Source of the DNA: an uncultured bacterium
GTDB taxonomy: Bacteria > Actinomycetota > Coriobacteriia > Coriobacteriales > Eggerthellaceae
Length of the DNA stretch: 28,815 bases
Assembly: GCA_905215325.1 (NCBI GenBank)
Contig: CAJMPP010000029.1
Span: forward strand, 1-28,815
Direction: 5' to 3'
The position numbers were made by a program, and so were the translations under genes. The notes beneath the pieces are model-generated. The model had not been told where the DNA came from. It made no database searches and was given only the letters and a program-made list of their open reading frames with translations. Shown one piece after another: positions 8,038 through 14,463 of the stretch (position 1 is the first letter of the stretch; every line of letters starts with the position of its first letter).

Positions 8038-8052
8038 TGACAAGCCTTGTCA
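8038..8052. promoter_or_regulatory. 15-bp dyad overlapping a consensus -35 box
   Basis: TGACAAG-C-CTTGTCA, a perfect dyad sharing bases with TTGACA (8037-8042). It is about 190 bp before the start of the plus-strand acyl-CoA dehydrogenase. A repressor or activator site is inferred. Confidence 0.4.
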
Positions 8053-8238
8053 TTGGTCGATTTCGTTTCTAGGGCAACCGATTCCCTGTTTCGGCATAGT
8101 GTGATTTTGGCGCAATTATGGGGCAAAATCGAAATACTGTGGAGTTGCGTTACGGTTTTGGGCTGGGTTTGCGGTTCCTGGGTCGGTATCATTGTCCTAG
8201 CAATATGCAGTTGGCGGAACTTTTGTAAGGGGGTTTAC

Positions 8239-9408
8239 ATGGATTTCCGTCTTAGCGAGGCCGACCGCGTGCTCATCGAGCACGTGCGTGAATTCGGCGC
8301 TAAGTATTTCAATAAAGATACGGTTGCGCAGTGGCGCGCCGATATGGGTTTGCCCGATGAGGTGGTGCGTGATTTCGTGAACCTCGATTTCAACGGATTC
8401 GGCGTCATCCACCGCCGCGATCATGTGCGCTATGACATGCTCGCTCAGGTTCTCGTACTTGAGGAGCTCTCCCGCATCTCCGGCACCACGCTGCCGTTTC
8501 AGAACGATTTCCTGCAGCTGCAGATTCTCGAAGCGTTCGCCAGCCCGGCGCAAACCGACCCTATCCGCATGGAGTATCAGCATACGGGGCGTTTGGCGTT
8601 TGCATTCGCGGTATCCGAGCCTTCCGCCGGCTCGGACACCATGAGCATGAGCACGCGCGTGCGCACTGTCGACGGCCAGCTGACCATGAACGGTGAGAAG
8701 CTGTTCGTCAACAACGGCGAATACGCACCCGCGTTGCTCGTTGCCGCCATTGATGAAGATGCCCCGAAATCAGGTGGGCATGCGGCACTGTCCATGTGGA
8801 TGATCCCTTGCTCCGCTCCCGGCATCACGGCAGTGCCGGAAGACAAGATCGGGCAGGAGATGCTTCCGTTCGCGCACATTCAATTCGACAACGTGCGGCT
8901 GGATGAAAGCTGGCGGCTGTCCGGGCCTGCCCGGGGCTTCTCTCAGTTGCTCGCCTTTTTCGAATATGGCCGTGTTTTCGCTTGTGCGACGGCGTTGGGT
9001 TTGGCCCAAGCTGCCATGGATGATGCGGTCAAGTGGGCAGGGGAGCGCAAGGCCTTCGGGAAGAGCGTGTCCGAGTTCCAGCAGGTGCAGGAGATGCTCA
9101 CCGATATGGAGGTGAAGCTCGCCAACATGCGCCATATGGTATATAAGGCTGCATGGGAATTCGATCACGGGTGCCACGAGCGCCTGACCGTTGCCCTTAT
9201 GAAGCGCTATGTTCCTCGCGCCGCCACAGAGGTTGCCAGCGATGCGATGCAGATCCTCGGTGGGCGAGGGTACACCACCCATGAGCGCATCAGCTCGATT
9301 TGGCAGGATTGCCGAGGGTTTCAGATCGCCGAGGGAACCGATCAGATCATGGTATACATCGCCGCTCCGCTCATCATGGCGAAATACGCTTCAGAAATCG
9401 ACGGTTAA
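8239..9408 (+). CDS. Acyl-CoA dehydrogenase, CaiA-like paralogue
   Basis: 389 residues from ATG at 8239, preceded by TAAGGGGG. The open frame runs upstream to 8047 but has no ATG there, and the extra residues are not family-like. Domain order is normal: N-terminal helices (MDFRLSEADRVLIEHVREF), the loop FAVSEPSAGSDTMSM, LTMNGEKLFVN, and the C-terminal domain (ERKAFGKSVSEFQQVQEML, MQILGGRGYTTHERI). A Glu stands at the MCAD-type catalytic position (Glu365, AEGTDQ), unlike the CaiA-like gene at the left edge of the window, which has Gly there. Codon use is less biased than in the other dehydrogenases, suggesting lower expression. It is divergent to the dehydrogenase at 6492 and upstream of the MFS gene, with a terminator between. 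Substrate unknown. Confidence 0.9.
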   Translation: MDFRLSEADRVLIEHVREFGAKYFNKDTVAQWRADMGLPDEVVRDFVNLDFNGFGVIHRRDHVRYDMLAQVLVLEELSRISGTTLPFQNDFLQLQILEAFASPAQTDPIRMEYQHTGRLAFAFAVSEPSAGSDTMSMSTRVRTVDGQLTMNGEKLFVNNGEYAPALLVAAIDEDAPKSGGHAALSMWMIPCSAPGITAVPEDKIGQEMLPFAHIQFDNVRLDESWRLSGPARGFSQLLAFFEYGRVFACATALGLAQAAMDDAVKWAGERKAFGKSVSEFQQVQEMLTDMEVKLANMRHMVYKAAWEFDHGCHERLTVALMKRYVPRAATEVASDAMQILGGRGYTTHERISSIWQDCRGFQIAEGTDQIMVYIAAPLIMAKYASEIDG

Positions 9409-9436
9409 CGGTTTGCGGCATACATATGTTTAGCAG

Positions 9437-9464
9437 TAAGGAGCGGGCGTTTGCCCGCTCCTTA
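9437..9464 (+). terminator. Terminator-like hairpin after the acyl-CoA dehydrogenase at 8239
   Basis: A perfect 12-bp stem (TAAGGAGCGGGC, loop GTTT, complement) 28 bp after the stop. The following tract, ATTTGTG, is only weakly T-rich. Confidence 0.7.
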
Positions 9465-9836
9465 TTTGTGTAAGCGCCCAACCGTTCGCCGGCAGATTTT
9501 GCTCGATAGCGATTTTCCGACGCTTCTCGCTCGTGGCTGTGTGCGCTGATTCCCATTTTTATGGATTGCAACCCGTAATCTATAGAAATGGGCGAAAAAC
9601 CTATGCAAGTTTCCCGCATCAAGCAGCAACCGATAGTCAGTATCTATAGGTAGATGGACAAATCAGAAATACTGACCGTAACCTTATGTGCAGATTCGGC
9701 GGATTATACTTAGCGAATTTGTTCTTGGATCGGCAACGTTTTGTGGAGTTAATCCAAGACGCTTACCGCTTTGAGGGAATTCTGGCCCCCTCGAAGCGGA
9801 GGCGATCGTCTTGCTTTTCAACTAAGGAGGAAGAAA
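9465..9836 (+). promoter_or_regulatory. Promoter and leader region of the MFS gene
   Basis: 372 bp with no supported gene. A good -10, TATACT, is at 9705-9710 without a good -35. About 60 bp upstream of it is the dyad ATCTA-TAGG-TAGAT (9642-9655), and further up a related TCTATAGA (9579-9586). Dyads near -65 are typical LysR recognition sites, so activation by one of the two LysR proteins is a reasonable inference. A copy of the short GAATTTGTTCTTG repeat lies at 9712-9731, around the expected transcription start. Confidence 0.45.
9712..9731. repeat. Short repeat, copy 2 of 3
   Basis: GCGAATTTGTTCTTGGATC, matching the copy at 6456-6475 except for one missing base and one substitution. Located at the probable transcription start of the MFS gene. 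Confidence 0.45.
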
Positions 9837-11090
9837 GTGGGCGAAACCGCTAAGTACACGGATAAGATGAGCGTGCGTCACATTCTCATCGTTATCTCGG
9901 GCATCATGATCACGTTCGGATGCTCGGCTCTGGTCTTCTCGACCTGGAGCGCATTCCAGGCAGTCGTGCCTGAGCAGTTGGGCGTCGACACGGCTACGTG
10001 GGCGCTCTACATCACCGTTCTGTATCTTGCCGAGGCTTTCTCGGCGCCGTTCATCGGCAAGCTGCTTGCTAAGACCGACATCCGCATCGTGTTGTCCGCC
10101 TCCGCCCTGCTCGTCGGCCTCGGCTTCATCCTGATCTCCATCGTGAAGACCCTTTGGATCTTCTACGTTGCCGGCCTTATGATGGGCCTTGGCGAAGTCG
10201 GTCTGCTGTGGCTGGCCGTTCCCACGCTATGCAACAAGTGGTTCAACAAGAACTCCGGCACCATCATCGGCGCTTGCATGGCCTTCACTGGCATCGGCGG
10301 CGCGATCTGGCTGCAGGTGTTCAATGCCCTGAACGCTTCCGGCATGGACATCTGGACCATCTACATGATCTGGGGTATCGCTGCTCTGGTCACCTCTCTT
10401 CCGTTCACCCTGCTGTGCATCCGCTCCACTCCCGAGGAGTGCGGCTGCCTGCCCTACGGCGCTCCGCAGACCGCTTCCGGCAAGCCTGCCGGCCTGGATG
10501 CCGGTAAGGCCATGAAGTCCGTCGCCTTCTACGCCGTGTTCCTGCTGGCCGGCATCATCAACCTGCTGACCATCGTCGCTCAGCAGTTCCCGAAGTACAC
10601 CAAGTCCCTCGATGACGGCACCGGCACCATGCTGGCCGTGGGCGTCACCATGGCAACCGTCATGATGGCTTCCCAGGCTATCTGCAAGCTTGCCCTGGGT
10701 GTGTGCGCTGACAAGAACTCCAAGGTCAGCTTCCTGGCTGCTTGCGCAACCGGCATCATCGGCGTTCTGCTCGTGTGGTTCGGCACCGGTTCCACCATGG
10801 TCCTGTACGCTGGCGCCGCCGTCTATGGTTTCTTCTTCGCCAGCTGCGTCGTGCTCGTGCCCATCTTGGTTCGTCAGCTGTTCGGCCAGCGCGAGTACCC
10901 CGAGATCTACTCCCGCGTGTCCATGTTCGTCAACATCGTCGGCGCTATCGGTGCTCCGTTCTGGGCTCTGTTCGGCAAGAACTACCCGATGCTGTTCACC
11001 GTCGCCATCGTCCTGCTCGTCGTCGTCCTGCTGCTCGGCATCTTCTGCTTCGGCAAGATGAAGGGCCTGCAGGAGCAGTGGACCGAGTAA
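9837..11090 (+). CDS. Major facilitator superfamily transporter
   Basis: 417 residues from the GTG at 9837, which sits 5 nt after the strong site AAGGAGGAAGAAA; an ATG at 9867 is the alternative. About 12 hydrophobic segments can be seen, for example HILIVISGIMITFGCSALVF, VLSASALLVGLGFILISIV, SVAFYAVFLLAGIINLLTIV and TVAIVLLVVVLLLGIFCF, with a polar middle loop around RSTPEECGCLPYGAP. The order and the CADKNSKV loop fit MFS carriers of the oxalate/formate or monocarboxylate antiporter kind. Given the ligase, CoA-transferase and dehydrogenases nearby, uptake of a carboxylic acid or exchange of substrate for product is likely, but the substrate is not known. It is convergent with the second LysR gene, sharing a terminator. 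Confidence 0.88.
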   Translation: MGETAKYTDKMSVRHILIVISGIMITFGCSALVFSTWSAFQAVVPEQLGVDTATWALYITVLYLAEAFSAPFIGKLLAKTDIRIVLSASALLVGLGFILISIVKTLWIFYVAGLMMGLGEVGLLWLAVPTLCNKWFNKNSGTIIGACMAFTGIGGAIWLQVFNALNASGMDIWTIYMIWGIAALVTSLPFTLLCIRSTPEECGCLPYGAPQTASGKPAGLDAGKAMKSVAFYAVFLLAGIINLLTIVAQQFPKYTKSLDDGTGTMLAVGVTMATVMMASQAICKLALGVCADKNSKVSFLAACATGIIGVLLVWFGTGSTMVLYAGAAVYGFFFASCVVLVPILVRQLFGQREYPEIYSRVSMFVNIVGAIGAPFWALFGKNYPMLFTVAIVLLVVVLLLGIFCFGKMKGLQEQWTE

Positions 11091-11141
11091 TCGGCGTTCG
11101 CTCAAATCGTCGCAGGCTTCGGCAAAACCCGTTGCCTACAG

Positions 11142-11170
11142 AAAAGCCGCCCCGTGTGGGGCGGCTTTTT
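11142..11170. terminator. Bidirectional terminator between the MFS and LysR genes
   Basis: A perfect 12-bp stem AAAAGCCGCCCC, loop GTGT, and its complement, with T-tract to 11170. The last T is also the first base of the LysR stop codon on the minus strand. Confidence 0.88.
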
Positions 11171-12066
11171 CAGTGTTTGGAATCCCATTCGAAGCTTCGG
11201 GTGAACTCGATGAAGTTCTCGACCGCCCGCGTTTTGTAGGATGCCGTCTTAAATGTCAGGCATACCGTGTGGAAGTCGTCGTCGATTTGGGTGAGCTTCT
11301 TGGTAATCAGCTCGCGGAAAGGGGAGAGCCCGATCGTGTTGAGGGCCAGCCCCACGGTTCCCGTGGTGCTATCCACCATCGACCCCAAGGTGATCTCGTC
11401 GTTGGCGCTTGTGTGATAGGGCGTGATGCCGTGGGTTTTCATGAGCTGGGCCACCTCGGCGCCGATCGGCGTGTTGGGCGGGTAGGTGATCACCTCGCGC
11501 CCGCGCAGGTCCTCAAGCATGAGGTTCTTGTTCCATGCCAGTTTGTCGCTTCGATGCACCACGGCCACGAGTTGCTGCGTGAGCACGGGTATGAAGGTGA
11601 GGTTTGCCTTATCGGGCACATATGCAGTGAACGCAAGCTCGTAGCGATCGTTCTCCAGGTCTTCGATCAAGGGAAGCGTTAACCCTTGGAAGACGTTGAC
11701 CTGAGCGCTTCTGCCATACGCCTCGCGGTAGCCTTTGATGAGCGCGGGGAGATAGTCGCTCTGGATGGTGTAGATGGCGCCGATATCGATGCTTCCCGTC
11801 GGCGACCCTGCATGCTCTTTCGCCAAGGCGATGCCCTTTTCCAGGGTGTTGAGCGCCTCCGTCGCGTATTCGTAGAATTCCGCCCCGTAGCGCGTCAGCT
11901 TGATGGTTCGGCCCTCGCGCTTGAACAGGGGGATGCCAAGCTCTTTTTCCAGTTGCGAGATCGAATTCGATAGCGTCGGCTGCGAGATGAACAGCTCTTC
12001 GGCCGCATGCGTATAGTGCTTAACCTCGGCTAGCTTGCGAAAATAGTACAGCTGTGACAGGTTCAT
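11170..12066 (-). CDS. LysR-type transcriptional regulator (second)
   Basis: 298 residues; ATG at 12066 after GGAGGCGCCT. N-terminal helix-turn-helix MNLSQLYYFRKLAEVKHYTH with ISQPTLSNSISQLEKEL (residues 1-60), followed by an effector domain (GSIDIGAIYTIQSDYLPALI, PPNTPIGAEVAQLM). It is a close paralogue of the LysR at 5311-6225. It points the same way as the downstream minus-strand cluster and lies 314 bp after the third dehydrogenase, from which it is separated by a terminator. Likely an acid or CoA-ester responsive activator of the nearby MFS or ligase/CoA-transferase genes; target and ligand are inferred only. Its stop codon is embedded in the T-tract of the shared terminator. Confidence 0.92.
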   Translation of the reverse strand: MNLSQLYYFRKLAEVKHYTHAAEELFISQPTLSNSISQLEKELGIPLFKREGRTIKLTRYGAEFYEYATEALNTLEKGIALAKEHAGSPTGSIDIGAIYTIQSDYLPALIKGYREAYGRSAQVNVFQGLTLPLIEDLENDRYELAFTAYVPDKANLTFIPVLTQQLVAVVHRSDKLAWNKNLMLEDLRGREVITYPPNTPIGAEVAQLMKTHGITPYHTSANDEITLGSMVDSTTGTVGLALNTIGLSPFRELITKKLTQIDDDFHTVCLTFKTASYKTRAVENFIEFTRSFEWDSKH

Positions 12067-12380
12067 AGGCGCCTCCGGCTTATGATGCTCGCGTGTGAGC
12101 TTATGTATATACTCTAGCGCAATGTGGGTGCCCTGCGTTGTCGAATCGCTGCGTTGCGGGGTTTGCCCGCAGCGTGCGAGAGCGACATCGTCACGTTCTC
12201 ATACGGAAATGCCTGATTTCGCTTGTTTTGCAGATGGAGGGCCGGCCCCCGGCTTTTCCCTGCATATAGCGAAAAACCGCCCCGAAGGACGGCTTCTCGC
12301 ACAAGCTGAAGGTAAGCGCTTAGGCTTGGAACCTGGAACGGCCCAAAGGAGTTTAGTTTCCGGTTCCAGGAGGGTATGGC
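12067..12380. other. Intergenic region between the second LysR gene and the dehydrogenase at 12381
   Basis: 314 bp. It contains the minus-strand terminator at 12272-12295, the element GGTAAGCGCTTAGG (12311-12324; the reverse complement of a 14-mer in the leader of the dehydrogenase at 6492), a CCTGGAAC/GTTCCAGG inverted repeat (12332-12370), and a GC-rich hairpin near 12150-12175. The LysR promoter should lie in 12067-12200, where TATATA near 12110 is AT-rich. No gene supported. Confidence 0.5.
12272..12295 (-). terminator. Terminator of the acyl-CoA dehydrogenase at 12381
   Basis: On the minus strand, AAGCCGTCC, a TTCG loop, GGGCGGTTT and further Ts. Two wobble pairs are in the stem. It lies about 85 bp after the stop. 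Confidence 0.75.
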
Positions 12381-13580
12381 TTAGTCGAAGGTGTACTCGA
12401 TCTTGCCGCCGTGGTTCTGGCACTCGCGGGCGATGGTGATGCGCTGCACGCAGGGGGCTCCTTCCTCAAGCCACATGGCGCGGCAGTCGCGATACAGGCG
12501 CTCGGTGGGGCCGTAGGGGCAATCCTCGAAGTAACCGTCGCCGCCGAAGATCTCGAGCATCTCGTCGGACACCAGCTTGACGGTGTCGATGGAGAACAGC
12601 TTGCAGATAGCGGCCTTCTCGGTGACGTACTCGTTGTGCGGGTCCTTGTTGAAGTCGCGCGCGAAATCGTAGATGGCGCAACGCAGGACGTGGATCATCT
12701 TCTGCATGTCGGCGATCTTGGCCTTGATCATCTGACGGGAAGCGATCGGCTTGCCGAAGGTGATGCGGTCGTTGGCGCGCTTGAGGGAGATCTCGAGCAT
12801 GCGCTGGGCCATACCAAGGTTGGACATGGCGATGTGCACGCGGGAGACGGACAGGGAGTGGATGGCGATCTCCATGCCCTGGCCCTCCTTGCCGAGCAGA
12901 TACTTCGGCTCGAGCACCAGGTTGGTGAACTTCAGGCCTGCATGGCCGGCGCCGCGGCAGCCCATCATATGGGGCATGGGGACGATCTCGAAGCCCGGAG
13001 CGTTGTTGGGGACCAGGAAGCCGGACAGGCGGGTGTCCTTGTCGTCATCGGGGTTGGTCACGGCGATGACGTAGGTGTAATCGGAGCAGTCGGTATGGCT
13101 GATCAGCCACTTCTCGCCGTTCAGGACGTAGTTGCCGTCGGCGTTCTTGATGGCTGTGGTGTGCAGGTCGGCGCCCGTGCCGCCGGTCTGCTCGGTGATG
13201 GCGAAGTTGCAGTACACCGTCTTATCCTGGAACTTGTCCATCAGCTCGGCCTTGACCTCGTCGGTGCCGTAGTCGTCAAGGATGCGCCAGTTCATGTCGG
13301 CAGCGTGATGCAGGTGCATGCGCATGCCGCCCGGGCCGCGGGAGAACTCTTCCTGGACGCGCAGGATCTCAAGCTCGTCGAGGTCCCATCCGCCGTACTC
13401 GCTGGGCAGGTAGAAGCGATACAGGTCGTTGTTCTTGGCTAGTTCGTAGAACTCCTCCGGGAAGGTGTTGGTGACCTCGACCTCTTTCTGAATCTCCTCG
13501 AACGGACCTTCGGCAAGCTCGCGGATCTGCTTCAGATACGCTTCGAACTGCTCGTCGGTGATCTTTGCATTGGGATTCAT
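12381..13580 (-). CDS. Acyl-CoA dehydrogenase, diverged paralogue of the identical pair
   Basis: 399 residues from ATG at 13580 (MNPNAKITDEQFEAYLKQ), after GGAGGTTCAT. The frame runs far upstream, but nothing there resembles the family. Marks: ITEQTGGTGADLHTTAI, LNGEKWLISHTDCSD, NDRITFGKPIASRQMIKAKI, LEIFGGDGYFEDCPYGPTE, and catalytic Glu373 in LEEGAPCVQR. About three quarters identical by eye to the proteins at 6492-7679 and 17621-18808, with most changes in the substrate loop and helix regions, so substrate range may differ. It is last in a run of minus-strand genes (CoA-transferase, ligase, unknown protein) but separated from them by a hairpin and about 290 bp, so it likely has its own promoter. 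FAD enzyme, presumably coupled to FixAB. Confidence 0.92.
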   Translation of the reverse strand: MNPNAKITDEQFEAYLKQIRELAEGPFEEIQKEVEVTNTFPEEFYELAKNNDLYRFYLPSEYGGWDLDELEILRVQEEFSRGPGGMRMHLHHAADMNWRILDDYGTDEVKAELMDKFQDKTVYCNFAITEQTGGTGADLHTTAIKNADGNYVLNGEKWLISHTDCSDYTYVIAVTNPDDDKDTRLSGFLVPNNAPGFEIVPMPHMMGCRGAGHAGLKFTNLVLEPKYLLGKEGQGMEIAIHSLSVSRVHIAMSNLGMAQRMLEISLKRANDRITFGKPIASRQMIKAKIADMQKMIHVLRCAIYDFARDFNKDPHNEYVTEKAAICKLFSIDTVKLVSDEMLEIFGGDGYFEDCPYGPTERLYRDCRAMWLEEGAPCVQRITIARECQNHGGKIEYTFD

Positions 13581-13815
13581 ATGAACCTCCTTAGACTGTG
13601 CCCGCCTATTCGCTATCTTCGTTGCCGCGATAGGCTGTATCGGCTTTCGACACCATCGATTATGCGACCCTGTTCTCGGGAAATCCAATTCAGCGTCCCA
13701 AACGATTCGGGCGAAATCATTTGCAAAACGAATAATGGCGGATACGCTGGTGAAATCGCTTCCAAAATACTCGATATCCCCAGGTGAATGGCAAAATTTC
13801 AACCAAAAGAACAGT

Positions 13816-13847
13816 GCACCCGCAGCCTTTTCGGAGGCTGCGGGTGC
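13816..13847 (-). terminator. Terminator-like hairpin after the unknown 195-aa gene
   Basis: A perfect 13-bp stem, GCACCCGCAGCCT and its complement, with 6-nt loop. On the minus strand the tail ACTGTTCTTTTGG is only moderately T-rich. It separates the ligase cluster from the dehydrogenase at 12381. Confidence 0.65.
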
Positions 13848-13873
13848 GCAAAATGGCAGGTGTTGTCGTAACG

Positions 13874-14461
13874 CTATTTGATTTTGTCCAGGTTCAGCAT
13901 GGAGATGCGGTCCATGGACCTTTTCACGATGCCGATCCCTTCGATCAGCGCATAGAGCTCGAAACCGCTCTTGCAGCGGAATGCGCATTCCTCGCAGGGA
14001 ATCTTGTTGCAATAGGCGAATGCATCTTCAGCGGCCAGTGCAAACACCAGGGGAGGGAATTTCTTGGGCATGATGTACTTCAGCTGCATGCCCGTGAACG
14101 TTTTGAGGGCAACCCAGCGGATGCGATAACGCGATGGGTCCTGGATCTTCCACGTGACGATGACGGCATTGTTGTTGAAGCCGCCGTCGATGTGGTAGTC
14201 GAACACGACGCCCTCGGGCAGCTCGTCGGCATCCACGAACGTCATGTGCTCGTTTTCGGTGCCGGCGTCGTCGTTGAGGCACGTGTACGGAGGTTGGCCC
14301 ACCAGCGTGCGTCCGGTGCCCGTGTAGGAGGCCTCTGCGTCGCCGTTGAGCGCGACCAGCACGTTTCCGGCCGCATCCTTCACGAAGGGAAGGTCGTCGG
14401 CTGCAACGCGGGGTTTCCAGGTTGCGCGCGTGCGGGTGATGCTGTATTGCTGTTCGATCAT
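13874..14461 (-). CDS. Unrecognised 195-aa protein in the CoA-ligase operon
   Basis: I do not recognise the family. 195 residues, no signal peptide and no clear membrane segment, so probably cytoplasmic. The first half is polar and beta-like (ASYTGTGRTLVGQPPYTCLN; HIDGGFNNNAVIVTWKI). The second half holds a cysteine cluster, C151-x4-C156-x2-C159-x3-C163 (CNKIPCEECAFRC), which could bind zinc or an Fe-S cluster. The ATG lies 2 bp after the ligase stop, with GAGGATTAG inside the ligase end as ribosome site, so the two are translationally coupled. A job tied to the acyl-CoA or its acid is implied: an accessory subunit, a decarboxylase-like or lipocalin-like binding protein, or a redox partner. 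None of these can be shown here. Expressed with ligase and CoA-transferase, and followed by a hairpin. Confidence 0.85.
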   Translation of the reverse strand: MIEQQYSITRTRATWKPRVAADDLPFVKDAAGNVLVALNGDAEASYTGTGRTLVGQPPYTCLNDDAGTENEHMTFVDADELPEGVVFDYHIDGGFNNNAVIVTWKIQDPSRYRIRWVALKTFTGMQLKYIMPKKFPPLVFALAAEDAFAYCNKIPCEECAFRCKSGFELYALIEGIGIVKRSMDRISMLNLDKIK

Positions 14462-14463
14462 TG

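Larger units (their letters stand above)
7680..8238. promoter_or_regulatory. Divergent regulatory region between two acyl-CoA dehydrogenase genes
   Basis: 559 bp without a supported gene. Noted items: CCTAAGCGCTTACC at about 7700-7713 close to the minus-strand gene; TCCCCA/TGGGGA ends with CAAAACTGG and CAAACTGGG repeats (about 7812-7868); TTGACT at 7915-7920 followed by a perfect 16-bp palindrome (7923-7938); TTGACA at 8037-8042 overlapping the dyad TGACAAG-C-CTTGTCA (8038-8052). These are candidates for -35 boxes with operators for the plus-strand gene at 8239. No good -10 follows at normal spacing, so activator dependence is possible. Confidence 0.45.

Noticed and set aside
8047..8238. N-terminal extension of the acyl-CoA dehydrogenase at 8239 containing a hydrophobic stretch (VTVLGWVCGSWVGIIVLAICSW region)
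   Set aside because: It would need a TTG start without a ribosome site, the family does not have a membrane anchor, and a strong site (TAAGGGGG) marks ATG 8239. The stretch is a by-product of T/G-rich intergenic sequence.
9374..9622. 82-aa minus-strand frame after the dehydrogenase at 8239
   Set aside because: It overlaps the end of a real gene and a terminator, with no start signal or family similarity.
12146..12178. GC-rich hairpin (CGCTGCG/CGCAGCG) in the LysR upstream region
   Set aside because: No T-tract on either side and no sign of a switch; kept only as a note in the intergenic entry.
13581..14012. Upstream extension of the dehydrogenase at 12381
   Set aside because: It is low in family-like sequence and crosses the terminator hairpin at 13816; ATG 13580 has a clear GGAGG site.
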